Source of the DNA: Cyclobacteriaceae bacterium
GTDB taxonomy: Bacteria; Bacteroidota; Bacteroidia; Cytophagales; Cyclobacteriaceae
Reading direction: 5' to 3'
DNA length: 6,890 bases
Assembly: GCA_019751475.1 (NCBI GenBank)
Contig: JAIENH010000395.1
Location: 1-6,890 of the forward strand
This document shows positions 1-6,580 of the stretch, one piece after another. The notes below the pieces were generated by a model that searched no databases, had not been told where the DNA came from, and was given only the letters and a program-made list of their open reading frames with translations. Position numbers and translations under genes: made by a program. The first letter of the stretch is position 1. The number at the start of each line of letters is the position of its first letter.

Positions 1-1032
1 TGGCCATACGTGAAACGGTACTTTTTTTTCTAAAATAATCCAAAGCCCATTCAGTACACCCCAAATCAACATCACAAAAGTCAATTCGTGCCACAAGGCA
101 ACGAGGATGAAAGTAGCAATCAGAATGATATCGATAGGGGCTCTGTATCGATATTTGTGCGCAAGTGGAAAAGTAAAGTAATCTCTGAACCACTCGTTCA
201 GCGTGATGTGCCAGCCACTCCAAAAATTCTGCCGGGAGCCAGCAAAGTAGATTCTATTTTTAAAGTTACTCTTTAAGCGAATCCCAACAACTTCCGAAAT
301 ACCTTGAAAAATATCTATGTAAGAACTAAAATTGACATACAGGAATAGAAAGAACAGAAGCCCGATTAATAATGTATATGGCCCGGTTACATCATTATAA
401 TAGAATAGGGTGAGCAAATTATATAGCCTTTGTCCGACAACCAGATTTTTGAATAGCCCTAATAAGATAAGCCGGCACCCTTTTGAAATCGATTCATCAC
501 TCACTCCAATTTTATCAAATTGTGGAATCAGGTATTTGGCGCGATGTATCGGTCCGGAAGTTAGCGCAGGAAAGTAAATAAGGAAGAGAAGTAATTTTGC
601 AAAGCTTGTTTCAGCTTCAATATATCCACGCTTAACATCAATAAGATAACCAATGCCAGTGAATGTAAAATAGGATATTCCGACAATCTGAAAAAAGAAT
701 AAAAAGTCACCTTCAAACGGAGCGCTTGCAGTTGCCGATCGATAAATTGAAAAATGCCCCTTTGACTCAAGCAACTTTGAAATCAAAAGAGGGAAGAGCG
801 CAATCGGGATGGCGATCCATGTGCTTAGTTTTTTTTGGGATATCAGGATACCACAGCTGTAGAATCCCAATGCAACTATAAGAAATAGGGTGATCCTGTT
901 TCCTACAATCAAGTAACAACAGGCAAGCCCAATCACCAAAATACCCTTCCACCTCCAGGCCTGTGGCACAGTGATAGCAATTAGTACTGATGAGATGAGG
1001 TATATTCCAAGAAGTAAAAGATTAACTTCCAT
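1..1032 (-). CDS. MBOAT-family membrane-bound O-acyltransferase (C-terminus beyond window)
   Basis: Predicted polytopic inner-membrane enzyme that would move an acyl group from a thioester donor to a hydroxyl on a lipid, polysaccharide or protein. The reading frame is open for 344 codons from ATG at 1032 to the window edge, so the C-terminus is missing. Visible AlgI/DltB-like blocks are GISYFTFTGIGYLIDV near residues 118-133, FPALTSGPIHRAKYLIPQF near 154-172, the FSSYIDI segment near 250, then FWSGWHITLNEWFRDYFTFPL with His275 and ALWHELTF with His315. The last His is the family's proposed catalytic residue, and the spacing of the two matches AlgI/DltB-type enzymes. Hydrophobic helices fill the rest. 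The start lies 3 bases after the P450 stop (TAA TGG ATG), so it is almost certainly co-transcribed and probably translationally coupled. The acceptor is unknown. Family assignment is firm; the operon role is inferred. Confidence 0.93.
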   Translation of the reverse strand, partial: MEVNLLLLGIYLISSVLIAITVPQAWRWKGILVIGLACCYLIVGNRITLFLIVALGFYSCGILISQKKLSTWIAIPIALFPLLISKLLESKGHFSIYRSATASAPFEGDFLFFFQIVGISYFTFTGIGYLIDVKRGYIEAETSFAKLLLFLIYFPALTSGPIHRAKYLIPQFDKIGVSDESISKGCRLILLGLFKNLVVGQRLYNLLTLFYYNDVTGPYTLLIGLLFFLFLYVNFSSYIDIFQGISEVVGIRLKSNFKNRIYFAGSRQNFWSGWHITLNEWFRDYFTFPLAHKYRYRAPIDIILIATFILVALWHELTFVMLIWGVLNGLWIILEKKVPFHVWP

Positions 1033-1035
1033 CCA

Positions 1036-2226
1036 TTAGTTTAGCTTATGAACTGTTGCGGTTTTGAGGGTCCGCATAAAAATCTGCTTATTCCAACGTA
1101 AGCTATTCCTATCAAGTTGAAAATTTTTTAAAAGTGACAGCATGGGTATAAGGCAAGCACGGAGTTCGGCTCTTGCTACGGAGGCCCCCAGGCAAAAATG
1201 AACACCCCCGCCAAATGCCAAATGATCATTGGGAGTTCGGGTGGGGAGTATTTCATTTGCATTCAAAAAAACCTCTTCGTCTCTGTTTGCACTGGCAACA
1301 CTAAGGTACAGTTTGGAATTCGCAGGAATAAGGTTCTCATCCAGTTCGATTGCCTCTTTGTTTACGCGTATTGTAAACTGCAAAGGGGAAGAGAATCTGA
1401 AAAGCTCTTCGATAAGTAGTTCGAGCGAGCTACCTCTGGTCTCCATAACCAATTCAATCAGTTGAGGTCTACTCATCAATCCTACGAGGGCCATGGTTAA
1501 GTTATCCTTTGAAGTCTCGAAGGCCGCCATGGTGGAAATACTCATGATTGAATAAATAGATTCATCATCTGTCTCCATTTTTTTCTCAGCAAACAGTCTC
1601 ATTAACTCAATCTTAAATTTCGATAACTGAAAATGTTGTCTGGCCCAATTCATCTGCTCGTTAATTTTTTGATAGACTTGTTTTGGAACAAATACATCTT
1701 GACTCACCGCCAATAGATTGGAATAGGTGGTCATCTCCTCCTGGCTCATTTTTTGAAGATCGAATACCTGTTTGACAATATCATAGATGTAGTAACCACA
1801 ATAATCATAGATGTTAAATGCGGTCACTTTGCTAAAGTGGTGATTTGTCTTATCAACGGCCTCTTCAATATATCCCTGAAAATTAATCTCATTAAACGCT
1901 CTCCCCATAATATGTCTTACCTCTTTGTGAAGTTCACCATTCAGGTACATGGGCCATAATCGGGTAGTTTCGGAAAGATGAGGACAGGCGGAAGTTGATT
2001 TGAAGATGTAGTCTTCTTTTTCTTTTAGGTATTCACTCAAATCAGAAACTTCAAAATCTTTGCTCCGGAGTATCGGAGATACATGTTTGTATTTAAACAA
2101 GGTCCAACAGTTTTGAGTACCGATCTGAACAGGATTAGTAACCCGGCACTCCTGCAAATGAGGATAAGGATCTGCAAAATATCCTGAGGAAAATGGATTC
2201 CACCTTACTTTTTGGTTTCGATCCAC
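1036..2226 (-). CDS. Cytochrome P450 (bacterial class I type, soluble)
   Basis: Haem-thiolate monooxygenase of 396 residues, the usual size for a soluble bacterial P450 lacking a membrane anchor. Visible motifs are the C-helix HxxxR at His100-Arg104, the I-helix acid/threonine pair in AAFETS (Glu237-Thr238), ExxR at Glu274-Arg277 (EELFRF), and the haem loop FGGGVHFCLG with ligand Cys345 followed by ASVARAE. All signature residues are present, so it should be active. It needs external ferredoxin and reductase, which are not in the window. The start is GTG: an in-frame TAA sits four codons upstream and the first ATG lies deep inside the fold. The gene therefore begins inside the carrier-protein gene (22-base overlap). 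A P450 directly beside a carrier protein suggests it may oxidise a carrier-tethered acyl or aminoacyl group, as P450 BioI and NovI/NikQ-type enzymes do. That substrate idea is inference. Confidence 0.95.
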   Translation of the reverse strand: MDRNQKVRWNPFSSGYFADPYPHLQECRVTNPVQIGTQNCWTLFKYKHVSPILRSKDFEVSDLSEYLKEKEDYIFKSTSACPHLSETTRLWPMYLNGELHKEVRHIMGRAFNEINFQGYIEEAVDKTNHHFSKVTAFNIYDYCGYYIYDIVKQVFDLQKMSQEEMTTYSNLLAVSQDVFVPKQVYQKINEQMNWARQHFQLSKFKIELMRLFAEKKMETDDESIYSIMSISTMAAFETSKDNLTMALVGLMSRPQLIELVMETRGSSLELLIEELFRFSSPLQFTIRVNKEAIELDENLIPANSKLYLSVASANRDEEVFLNANEILPTRTPNDHLAFGGGVHFCLGASVARAELRACLIPMLSLLKNFQLDRNSLRWNKQIFMRTLKTATVHKLN

Positions 2227-2450
2227 CTTGACAGTTTATTAATAGTATTAAACTCGGTTAAATCTGAAGGGGTGATTTCAATGTTAACCTCGTTCTCCAA
2301 ATCATACGATATGGAAAGTAGCGATAAGGAATCAAGCTTAAAGGACTCAAACTCTGCGTCCATTGATATCAACTCAATTGGATTACCAGATTCTATAGAT
2401 ATTTTTTGTTGCAGCCACTCTCTAATGTCAATTCCGTTTGAATCACTCAT
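2205..2450 (-). CDS. Stand-alone acyl/peptidyl carrier protein
   Basis: An 81-residue carrier protein. The phosphopantetheine attachment site is visible in FKLDSLSLL, with Ser41 as the modified serine at the start of helix 2. The remainder fits the four-helix fold: an acidic N-terminal helix, then SYDLENEVNIEI and SDLTEFNTINKL as helices 2-4. The DSLS form and the divergent flanks differ from the housekeeping fatty-acid AcpP and resemble carriers dedicated to secondary metabolism or Dlt-like systems. It is the first gene of the operon, and its 3' end overlaps the P450 start by 22 bases. ATG at 2450 is preferred because the ATG slightly upstream, at 2462, meets a stop after two codons. The cargo is not determinable. 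A phosphopantetheinyl transferase must act in trans. Confidence 0.92.
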   Translation of the reverse strand: MSDSNGIDIREWLQQKISIESGNPIELISMDAEFESFKLDSLSLLSISYDLENEVNIEITPSDLTEFNTINKLSRWIETKK

Positions 2451-2480
2451 TCAGGCCATTAGTTAGAACATTGAATAGAT

Positions 2481-2488
2481 CAAAATTA
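2481..2488 (-). promoter_or_regulatory. Bacteroidota-type -7 promoter box for the carrier-P450-MBOAT operon
   Basis: Read on the minus strand, this is TAATTTTG, an exact match to the TAnnTTTG -7 consensus of Bacteroidota housekeeping promoters. It lies about 30 bases upstream of the carrier-protein ATG, giving a plausible short leader. No clear TTTG -33 element is seen at the expected distance, so the promoter may be weak or need an activator. Motif seen; function inferred. Confidence 0.45.
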
Positions 2489-2542
2489 TCGATTTTTTGC
2501 CGCATCTCTGCTTATCAAGCTTTTGAAACTAAGGAGCACGCC

Positions 2543-2570
2543 AAAAAAATCGCTATCTCGACTGGAGAGC
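2543..2570 (-). terminator. Probable intrinsic terminator after greB
   Basis: On the minus strand, GCTCTC and GAG-AT-AGC can pair around the loop CAGTC, with a two-base AT bulge on the 3' arm. One intervening GA is followed by a run of seven T. It lies about 32 bases past the greB stop and would separate greB from the carrier-protein operon downstream. The stem is short and bulged, so it may be leaky. Confidence 0.45.
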
Positions 2571-2601
2571 AGGTAAGTGAATGAGAAGAACTTCGCTGAA
2601 C

Positions 2602-3105
2602 CTACTTCTGATATTCAATTTTGACGATGCGCCAAACAAACTGACGCGTGGCGGTTTTCACCACCACTTCATCACCCACTTCTTTTTTTAGCAGCGCCTG
2701 GGCCATGGGCGAGTCCATGGAGATGTAATCTTTCGCTCCAATCAGTTCTTCGCTGCCCACGATGCGGAAGCGGTTCTTCATGGCTTTGCCTCCTGATTGC
2801 TCCCGATAATTATCGGGACGGGACTCAATCTCCACCCAGGCCCCAAACATCACCTTGCCTTCCTGGTAGGATGAGTAGTGCACTACCTTCAACTCATCGA
2901 TGCACTTGCGCAGATACAGGATGCGCCTGTCAATTTCGCGAAGGCGCTTTTTGTTGTAATGATAGTCTGCGTTTTCAGAGCGGTCGCCCAGGCTGGCCGC
3001 CCAAGCCACCTTTTGCGTGGTGTCGGGGCGCTCCACCCGCCACAGGTGATCCAATTCTGCTTTTAACTTTTCTAAACCTTCGGGAGTAATCAGCAGTGAT
3101 TTCAT
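2602..3105 (-). CDS. greB: Transcription elongation factor GreB
   Basis: Cytoplasmic factor that enters the RNA polymerase secondary channel and stimulates cleavage of backtracked transcripts. The 167-residue product matches GreB along its whole length: LITPEGLEKLKAEL at the start, the GreB-typical LWRVERP, then the tip of the N-terminal coiled coil WAASLGDRSENADY, carrying the two acidic residues Asp41 and Glu44 that position magnesium. NKKRLREIDRR follows, then a C-terminal FKBP-like domain with KDYISMDSPMAQALLKKEVGDE. It is about nine residues longer than E. coli GreB as recalled. The extra length falls in the loop after VEIE (about residues 95-110) and coincides with an 18-bp DNA palindrome. 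The gene stands alone, divergent from the barrel-protein gene, with a likely terminator downstream. It is more G+C-rich than the operon beside it. Confidence 0.96.
   Translation of the reverse strand: MKSLLITPEGLEKLKAELDHLWRVERPDTTQKVAWAASLGDRSENADYHYNKKRLREIDRRILYLRKCIDELKVVHYSSYQEGKVMFGAWVEIESRPDNYREQSGGKAMKNRFRIVGSEELIGAKDYISMDSPMAQALLKKEVGDEVVVKTATRQFVWRIVKIEYQK
2801..2818. repeat. 18-bp perfect palindrome inside greB
   Basis: The sequence TCCCGATAA followed directly by TTATCGGGA is identical on both strands, with no loop. It lies in frame inside greB, where it encodes the RPDNYRE segment (residues 96-102) in a surface loop that is shorter in other GreB proteins. No second copy was seen in this window. 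It may be one copy of a dispersed palindromic element; that is an inference. Confidence 0.7.
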
Positions 3106-3358
3106 TTTTTGGTTGAGCGCCTGCAGAGCTTTTTTTTGAATTCCACTGCAAGGCTAATAAAGTGAAATCAAATAGTTACGATTTTTTACAGCTCTTTAAT
3201 TTGCTCGCGCTTGTGTAAAATAAATCATGCGCGACAAACAGTCATTCGGTAGCTAAAAGTTGCATGATAAATCAGGTAGTCACTAATTTCGATCGAGTAT
3301 CTTGCTAACCTTTTTGTCGTAAGCAACCAAGTAGAACCCCAACCCTAAACCCACGAAA

Positions 3359-4111
3359 ATGAGATCTTACGCCTTCCTGATTTTGTTCTCACTCTTTGTT
3401 GGTGCGGCCAGCGCACAACGCAAGGACAGTACATTCTTTTTCCGCGCGGATGTGAGCATGACCAACAACGGATTTTCCATCGTGCCAGCCTTTACGCTAG
3501 GTGCGCCCGCAGCTTATCTGGACATGCGCATGGGCAACAAGCGGCTTAGCTTCGAGCCCCAGTTTCGGTTTGTGTTGGAAGGGCGTCCGTGGTCGTTCAT
3601 TTTCATTTACCGGTACAAGGCCATTGTCAAACCCCGGTTTCAATTAACGTTTGGCGGTCATCTGCCCGGGTTGAATTACATCACCCGCATGGTGGACGTC
3701 AATGGAATCGAAGAACGGCTTTCAGTGGCGAGGCGGTTTCTGGCGGCCGAGATTATTCCTACTTACACAGTATCGAAGCATGTAAGCGTAGGTATGTACT
3801 ATTTGCGAGGACACGCCTTTCAGCAACATGGGCCGCAGAACAGCAACTTCCTGGCACTGCAGGGTACCTTCACTAAAATCAATCTTGTAGGCAAAACGTA
3901 TTTCAATTTCAACCCGCAAGTATTTTATCTCAAGGTAGATGCAGACGATGGCTTTTATGTAAATGCCACCACCACGCTGGGTGTTCAGGGCTTTCCGTTT
4001 ACCCTTTCGGGGATTGTCAACAAGGCCATCAAGTCAAGTATTGCCGCCCGTGATTTTGATTGGAACATCAGTTTGATCTATACGCTGGACAAGCATTTTG
4101 TTTTGAAATAA
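3359..4111 (+). CDS. Exported hypothetical protein, probable outer-membrane beta-barrel
   Basis: A 250-residue protein of no family I can name. It has a clear Sec signal peptide (MRSYAFLILFSLFVGAASA, likely cleaved before Gln20). The mature part consists of alternating polar/hydrophobic stretches rich in aromatic residues, such as WSFIFIYRYK, FQLTFGGHL, VSVGMYYLRG, YFNFNPQVFYLKV and FDWNISLIYTL, as expected for antiparallel transmembrane strands. The chain lacks hydrophobic helices and cysteine-lipid motifs. The last strand ends close to the C-terminus, as barrels often do. The gene is monocistronic, transcribed away from greB with 253 bases between them, and no consensus -7/-33 pair was found there. 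Its G+C content resembles greB. A porin-like or structural role is possible, but no substrate can be assigned. Confidence 0.8.
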   Translation: MRSYAFLILFSLFVGAASAQRKDSTFFFRADVSMTNNGFSIVPAFTLGAPAAYLDMRMGNKRLSFEPQFRFVLEGRPWSFIFIYRYKAIVKPRFQLTFGGHLPGLNYITRMVDVNGIEERLSVARRFLAAEIIPTYTVSKHVSVGMYYLRGHAFQQHGPQNSNFLALQGTFTKINLVGKTYFNFNPQVFYLKVDADDGFYVNATTTLGVQGFPFTLSGIVNKAIKSSIAARDFDWNISLIYTLDKHFVLK

Positions 4112-4367
4112 GATGTGCCCTCTCTCACTACTGGCAAACTGGGATGCGCCACCACCATACCAAAATCGTATTGCCCCTTTTACCACGCGTACTTCACTCA
4201 ATGGGAGATGTGATGGTTAGCTCAAGTTTCAGCCTTCATTGCGTTTCAGTCAGGCGAGCTAAAAAATCGGTGAAGTAATTCTTTAACTTGATTTGCAGTT
4301 GAAACGAAACTGAAACCTTGATAGCAAGGCATGCGTTAGGATAATTTTACGATTCACTTTTAGAAAT
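4112..4367. other. Gene-free stretch between the barrel gene and the hydrolase remnants
   Basis: No credible gene is visible; short open frames here lack recognisable protein character. GTTTCAGT (4243-4250) and ACTGAAAC (4309-4316) form an 8-base inverted repeat too far apart to be convincing, and CCTTG-ATAG-CAAGG (4316-4329) can form a small hairpin. The right end carries the putative promoter described separately. Confidence 0.5.
4318..4349 (+). promoter_or_regulatory. Possible promoter before the hydrolase remnants
   Basis: TTG at 4318-4320 and TAATTTTA at 4342-4349 are separated by 21 bases. This resembles the Bacteroidota -33/-7 arrangement with one mismatch in the -7 box (final A instead of G). 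The ATG of the signal-peptide remnant lies 19 bases downstream. It could still drive the region even though the first gene is broken. Weak evidence. Confidence 0.3.
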
Positions 4368-4720
4368 ATGCGCACAGTTGTATTGACAATAGCCCTAATT
4401 TTTTCCCTGACAAGTATTTTCGCGTAAGGGTTAAGAAGCAGTCGCCCAAAACAAAAATCTTTGTCTTTAGCATCCTGCCTACCAACGATGCCGTTAAAAT
4501 CGAGTACCCAGATGCATTCAATAAAAACGACCAGGCGATGAAAGTAAATTCTAAGTTAAAAGCGCAAGCAAAAAACAAAGGTTATGAGTACATTGATTTG
4601 TACTCTAAGTTTTTGGACACTACGGGTAAGTTGAATGTGAAATACGCTTACTCGGATGGACTTCATTTGAATGCGGAGGGATATGCGCTGTGGGTGAGTG
4701 TGTTGCGTACCCTTTTATAA
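4368..4720 (+). pseudogene. SGNH/GDSL hydrolase remnant: signal peptide plus C-terminal part only
   Basis: ATG at 4368 opens a typical Sec signal peptide (MRTVVLTIALIFSLTSIFA) that hits TAA at 4425, exactly where the mature protein should begin. In another frame, from about 4430, a segment beginning VKKQSPKTKIFVFSILPTND continues to the stop at 4718-4720. This is the C-terminal third of an SGNH esterase: the SPKTKI-SILP strand followed by the SDGLHLNAEGYALW block holding the catalytic Asp and His. The GDS serine block and the oxyanion Gly and Asn blocks are absent. The middle of the gene has therefore been deleted, with the junction near 4420-4430 and a frame change. An internal ATG at 4538 could give a 60-residue peptide, but it would lack the nucleophile. 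The remnant lies 18 bases before the serine hydrolase gene, suggesting a former operon. Confidence 0.75.
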
Positions 4721-4738
4721 TACCATTGTAATAGTGCT

Positions 4739-5848
4739 ATGACATTGAAAAAATGCTTTTACATATTTTACCTTCTTATTTTTTGCCTAACAGATTCTGT
4801 TGTTGCTCAAACAGACCAGGATTTAAAGAATGAGATAAGTAAAGCATTGATAGAAGAAGGGCTTACGGGTGCGGTTTGGTCAATGGTAGATGCAGATGGT
4901 AAAATCACGATGGATGCTGCGGGTTTAAATAGCAAAGAAACGGGCAAGCCATTAAAACCTACTGACAGAGTGAACATTGGCTCCATCACCAAGACTTTAA
5001 TCGCAACTGGTATTTTAAGACTCGCCACCGAAAATAAACTTGACTTGAACAACCCGGTAGGTAACTATTTACCACAATTTACTTTTGACAATCAATGGCA
5101 AGCGAGTAATCCCATCACAGTCCGACATTTACTAGACCACACATCTGGTTTAACGGATATTCGCCTTTGGCAGATATTCAGCGAGCATGCAAAACCCAAT
5201 TCACCGCTTGAATTTGCGTTTACTCAGCATCCCAATGTTCTGAAAGTTCATGCGCCACCGGGGGAAGTCTTTTCCTACTCAAACATGGGCTACACCTTGT
5301 TGGCCATGATTATTGAATCAGTGACAAACGAAAAATATGAAAGTTGCTTAGACAGAAATTTATTGGCACCACTCGGGATGACTAATAGTACATTCCAATT
5401 TGTTTCGCAGGTGGGAGACAACGCTGACGCCAACTTGGCTTTCGGGCATCTTGACAATCAAATTATTTATGCCGCCCTTCCGATGTATTTACGACCAGCC
5501 GGTCAATTCACTACAACGGCCTACGACATGGCAAAGTTTGCTCAATTTTTACTGAGTGATGGAACAATAAATGGCCAAGAATTTATTCATCACGACTATT
5601 TGTCGCAAATGGGTCAGGCACAAAATACCGTTTCAAAACAAAAAGGCTTGTTGGTAGGCTACGGCTTAGGTGCCATGACGCGTGATAGACATGGAGTAGT
5701 CGGGCTTGCTCACTCGGGCAATATTGTTGGGTATCATGCCATGCTGTATTGGTTTCCGAAATTCAAAAAGGCGTTTTTCATTTCGCATAACATGGATAGC
5801 GAAACGGCTAACTATGAACGATTCAACGCAATATTTATCAACATTTAA
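4739..5848 (+). CDS. Serine hydrolase, beta-lactamase/PBP-like catalytic domain (truncated by frameshift)
   Basis: Periplasmic member of the serine beta-lactamase-like family, which includes esterases, D-aminopeptidases and penicillin-binding-type enzymes. A signal peptide ends at VVA|Q (residues 21-24). The catalytic motifs are intact: SxxK at Ser82-Ile-Thr-Lys85, YxN at Tyr180-Ser-Asn182, and HxG at His325-Ser-Gly327. RHLLDHTSGL near 129-138 and the PPGEVFSYSNMGY block are characteristic. The open frame stops after 369 residues at FNAIFINI. The protein should continue, because the next frame carries the family's linker domain and membrane tail. The catalytic domain is essentially complete, so a soluble product is conceivable, but it would lose its membrane anchor. 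The substrate cannot be told from sequence; relatives are often annotated loosely as beta-lactamases without evidence of antibiotic hydrolysis. Confidence 0.88.
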   Translation: MTLKKCFYIFYLLIFCLTDSVVAQTDQDLKNEISKALIEEGLTGAVWSMVDADGKITMDAAGLNSKETGKPLKPTDRVNIGSITKTLIATGILRLATENKLDLNNPVGNYLPQFTFDNQWQASNPITVRHLLDHTSGLTDIRLWQIFSEHAKPNSPLEFAFTQHPNVLKVHAPPGEVFSYSNMGYTLLAMIIESVTNEKYESCLDRNLLAPLGMTNSTFQFVSQVGDNADANLAFGHLDNQIIYAALPMYLRPAGQFTTTAYDMAKFAQFLLSDGTINGQEFIHHDYLSQMGQAQNTVSKQKGLLVGYGLGAMTRDRHGVVGLAHSGNIVGYHAMLYWFPKFKKAFFISHNMDSETANYERFNAIFINI

Positions 5849-6255
5849 AACTAGAGGTAGCCCCACGTACCGTAAAAACAATTACGACCGAGGGCTTAGA
5901 AGATTGGGAGGGTTACTATCTTCCGTTATTTTCCAAAGTAGAGCCTCTTGCGTATGCAGACATTTTATCAAGTTTCACAAAGGTTGAAATCAACGATGAA
6001 GATGTTGTTTTGGCACCGTTTCAAAAAACAAAAAAAGTGCTACATCGCGTTGGTGAAAATATTTTGATTGCAAATGAAAAAGCTGAAAGCTCGCATGTAT
6101 TATACAAAGATGCTGATGGAAGCACGTTTATCTCCGATGGGTTTTCTACCAGTAGAAAAGTGAATGGCTTATTTTTATTAGCTCATTGGTTAGTTTTACA
6201 TTGGGTTGCATTGGACTATTGTTTTTATTCTTGTTGGGTATATTTAACGTGGTGA
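5836..6255 (+). pseudogene. Middle, soluble linker segment of the frameshifted serine hydrolase
   Basis: In the frame one base back from the catalytic domain, the sequence reads YQHLKLEVAPRTVKTI, then DWEGYYLPLFSKVEPLAYADI, then DEDVVLAPFQKTKKVLHRVG, and ends with KDADGSTFISDGFSTSRKVN. This is the usual C-terminal soluble extension between the catalytic domain and the membrane helices in the roughly 600-residue members of this family. It has no natural start codon at its beginning. A single-base loss close to 5831-5838 explains the join; restoring one T in the TTT at 5834-5836 makes the reading continuous. The segment is meaningful up to about 6175, after which this frame runs on as nonsense to a stop at 6253-6255. 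Confidence 0.75.
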
Positions 6256-6566
6256 AGTACAAAACGGGAGTAGTGGTAAATCCGATGTTAGGTTCTTTTC
6301 TGGCTATGCTATTTCTTTTTGTACCCATACCATTTTTCTTGTTGCAGTCTTTTGTTGCGATAGGCGATAAAACTCCCGCAAGCATTTTATTGTTTTTGGC
6401 GACTTGCTTTTTGCCGTTAGGACTTGCCTTTTCGTTTGTGAGTTGTTTGAGAAATGGGCTATCGAGTTTGGGAAATAAAGTCAATCTCGCTGCTTTAATA
6501 ATGGTGTTACAATGGATTGTTGTGCTGTTCACTTGGGGACTCATCCCATTTAGGTTGTGGATTTGA
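6169..6566 (+). pseudogene. C-terminal four-helix membrane tail of the frameshifted serine hydrolase
   Basis: A third frame carries four hydrophobic helices: SLVSFTLGCIGLLFLFLLGI, FLAMLFLFVPIPFFLLQSF, ILLFLATCFLPLGLAFSF and ALIMVLQWIVVLFTWGLI. It ends FRLWI-stop at 6564-6566. The preceding frame also enters the first helix at GLFLLA before drifting into nonsense, which places the second frameshift around 6168-6185. Adding one T to the five-T run there restores a continuous reading. With both shifts corrected the whole gene (4739-6566) would encode about 609 residues. Within this frame the only early start is TTG at 6186, so independent expression is doubtful. Confidence 0.75.
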
Positions 6567-6580
6567 TATATTTTTACGTA

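Noticed and set aside
128..154. Perfect 9-bp inverted repeat (ATATCGATA / TATCGATAT, 9-base loop) in the MBOAT gene
   Set aside because: With loops of various sizes allowed, about one such repeat is expected by chance in a window this long. It lies in conserved coding sequence and has no T run or other terminator or operator context.
561..952. Two short minus-strand open frames (561-770 and 767-952)
   Set aside because: They are out-of-frame readings of the MBOAT gene, which is continuous from 1032 to 1 and carries the family motifs.
1198..2466. Plus-strand open frames of 68-84 codons opposite the P450 and carrier genes
   Set aside because: They are antisense shadows with no recognisable domain, overlapping genes with complete family motifs.
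2871..3089. Plus-strand open frames opposite greB
   Set aside because: Antisense to the well-conserved GreB coding region; low-complexity composition from the complementary codons.
4112..4205. Minus-strand peptide containing EVRVVKGAIRFWYGGGAS, resembling a TonB-receptor plug motif
   Set aside because: The similarity covers under 20 residues, the frame is bounded by stops, and nothing else of a TonB-dependent receptor is present. Probably coincidence; a translated search of the gap would settle it.
4060..4278. Plus-strand open frame overlapping the end of the barrel-protein gene
   Set aside because: Starts inside the barrel gene in another frame, shows no domain and has a composition typical of non-coding sequence.
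5826..6185. Programmed -1 ribosomal frameshifting as an explanation for the split serine hydrolase
   Set aside because: Both joins need a -1 shift, but neither site has a canonical X-XXY-YYZ slippery heptamer or an obvious downstream pairing structure. Two programmed shifts in one hydrolase gene would be unprecedented to my knowledge.
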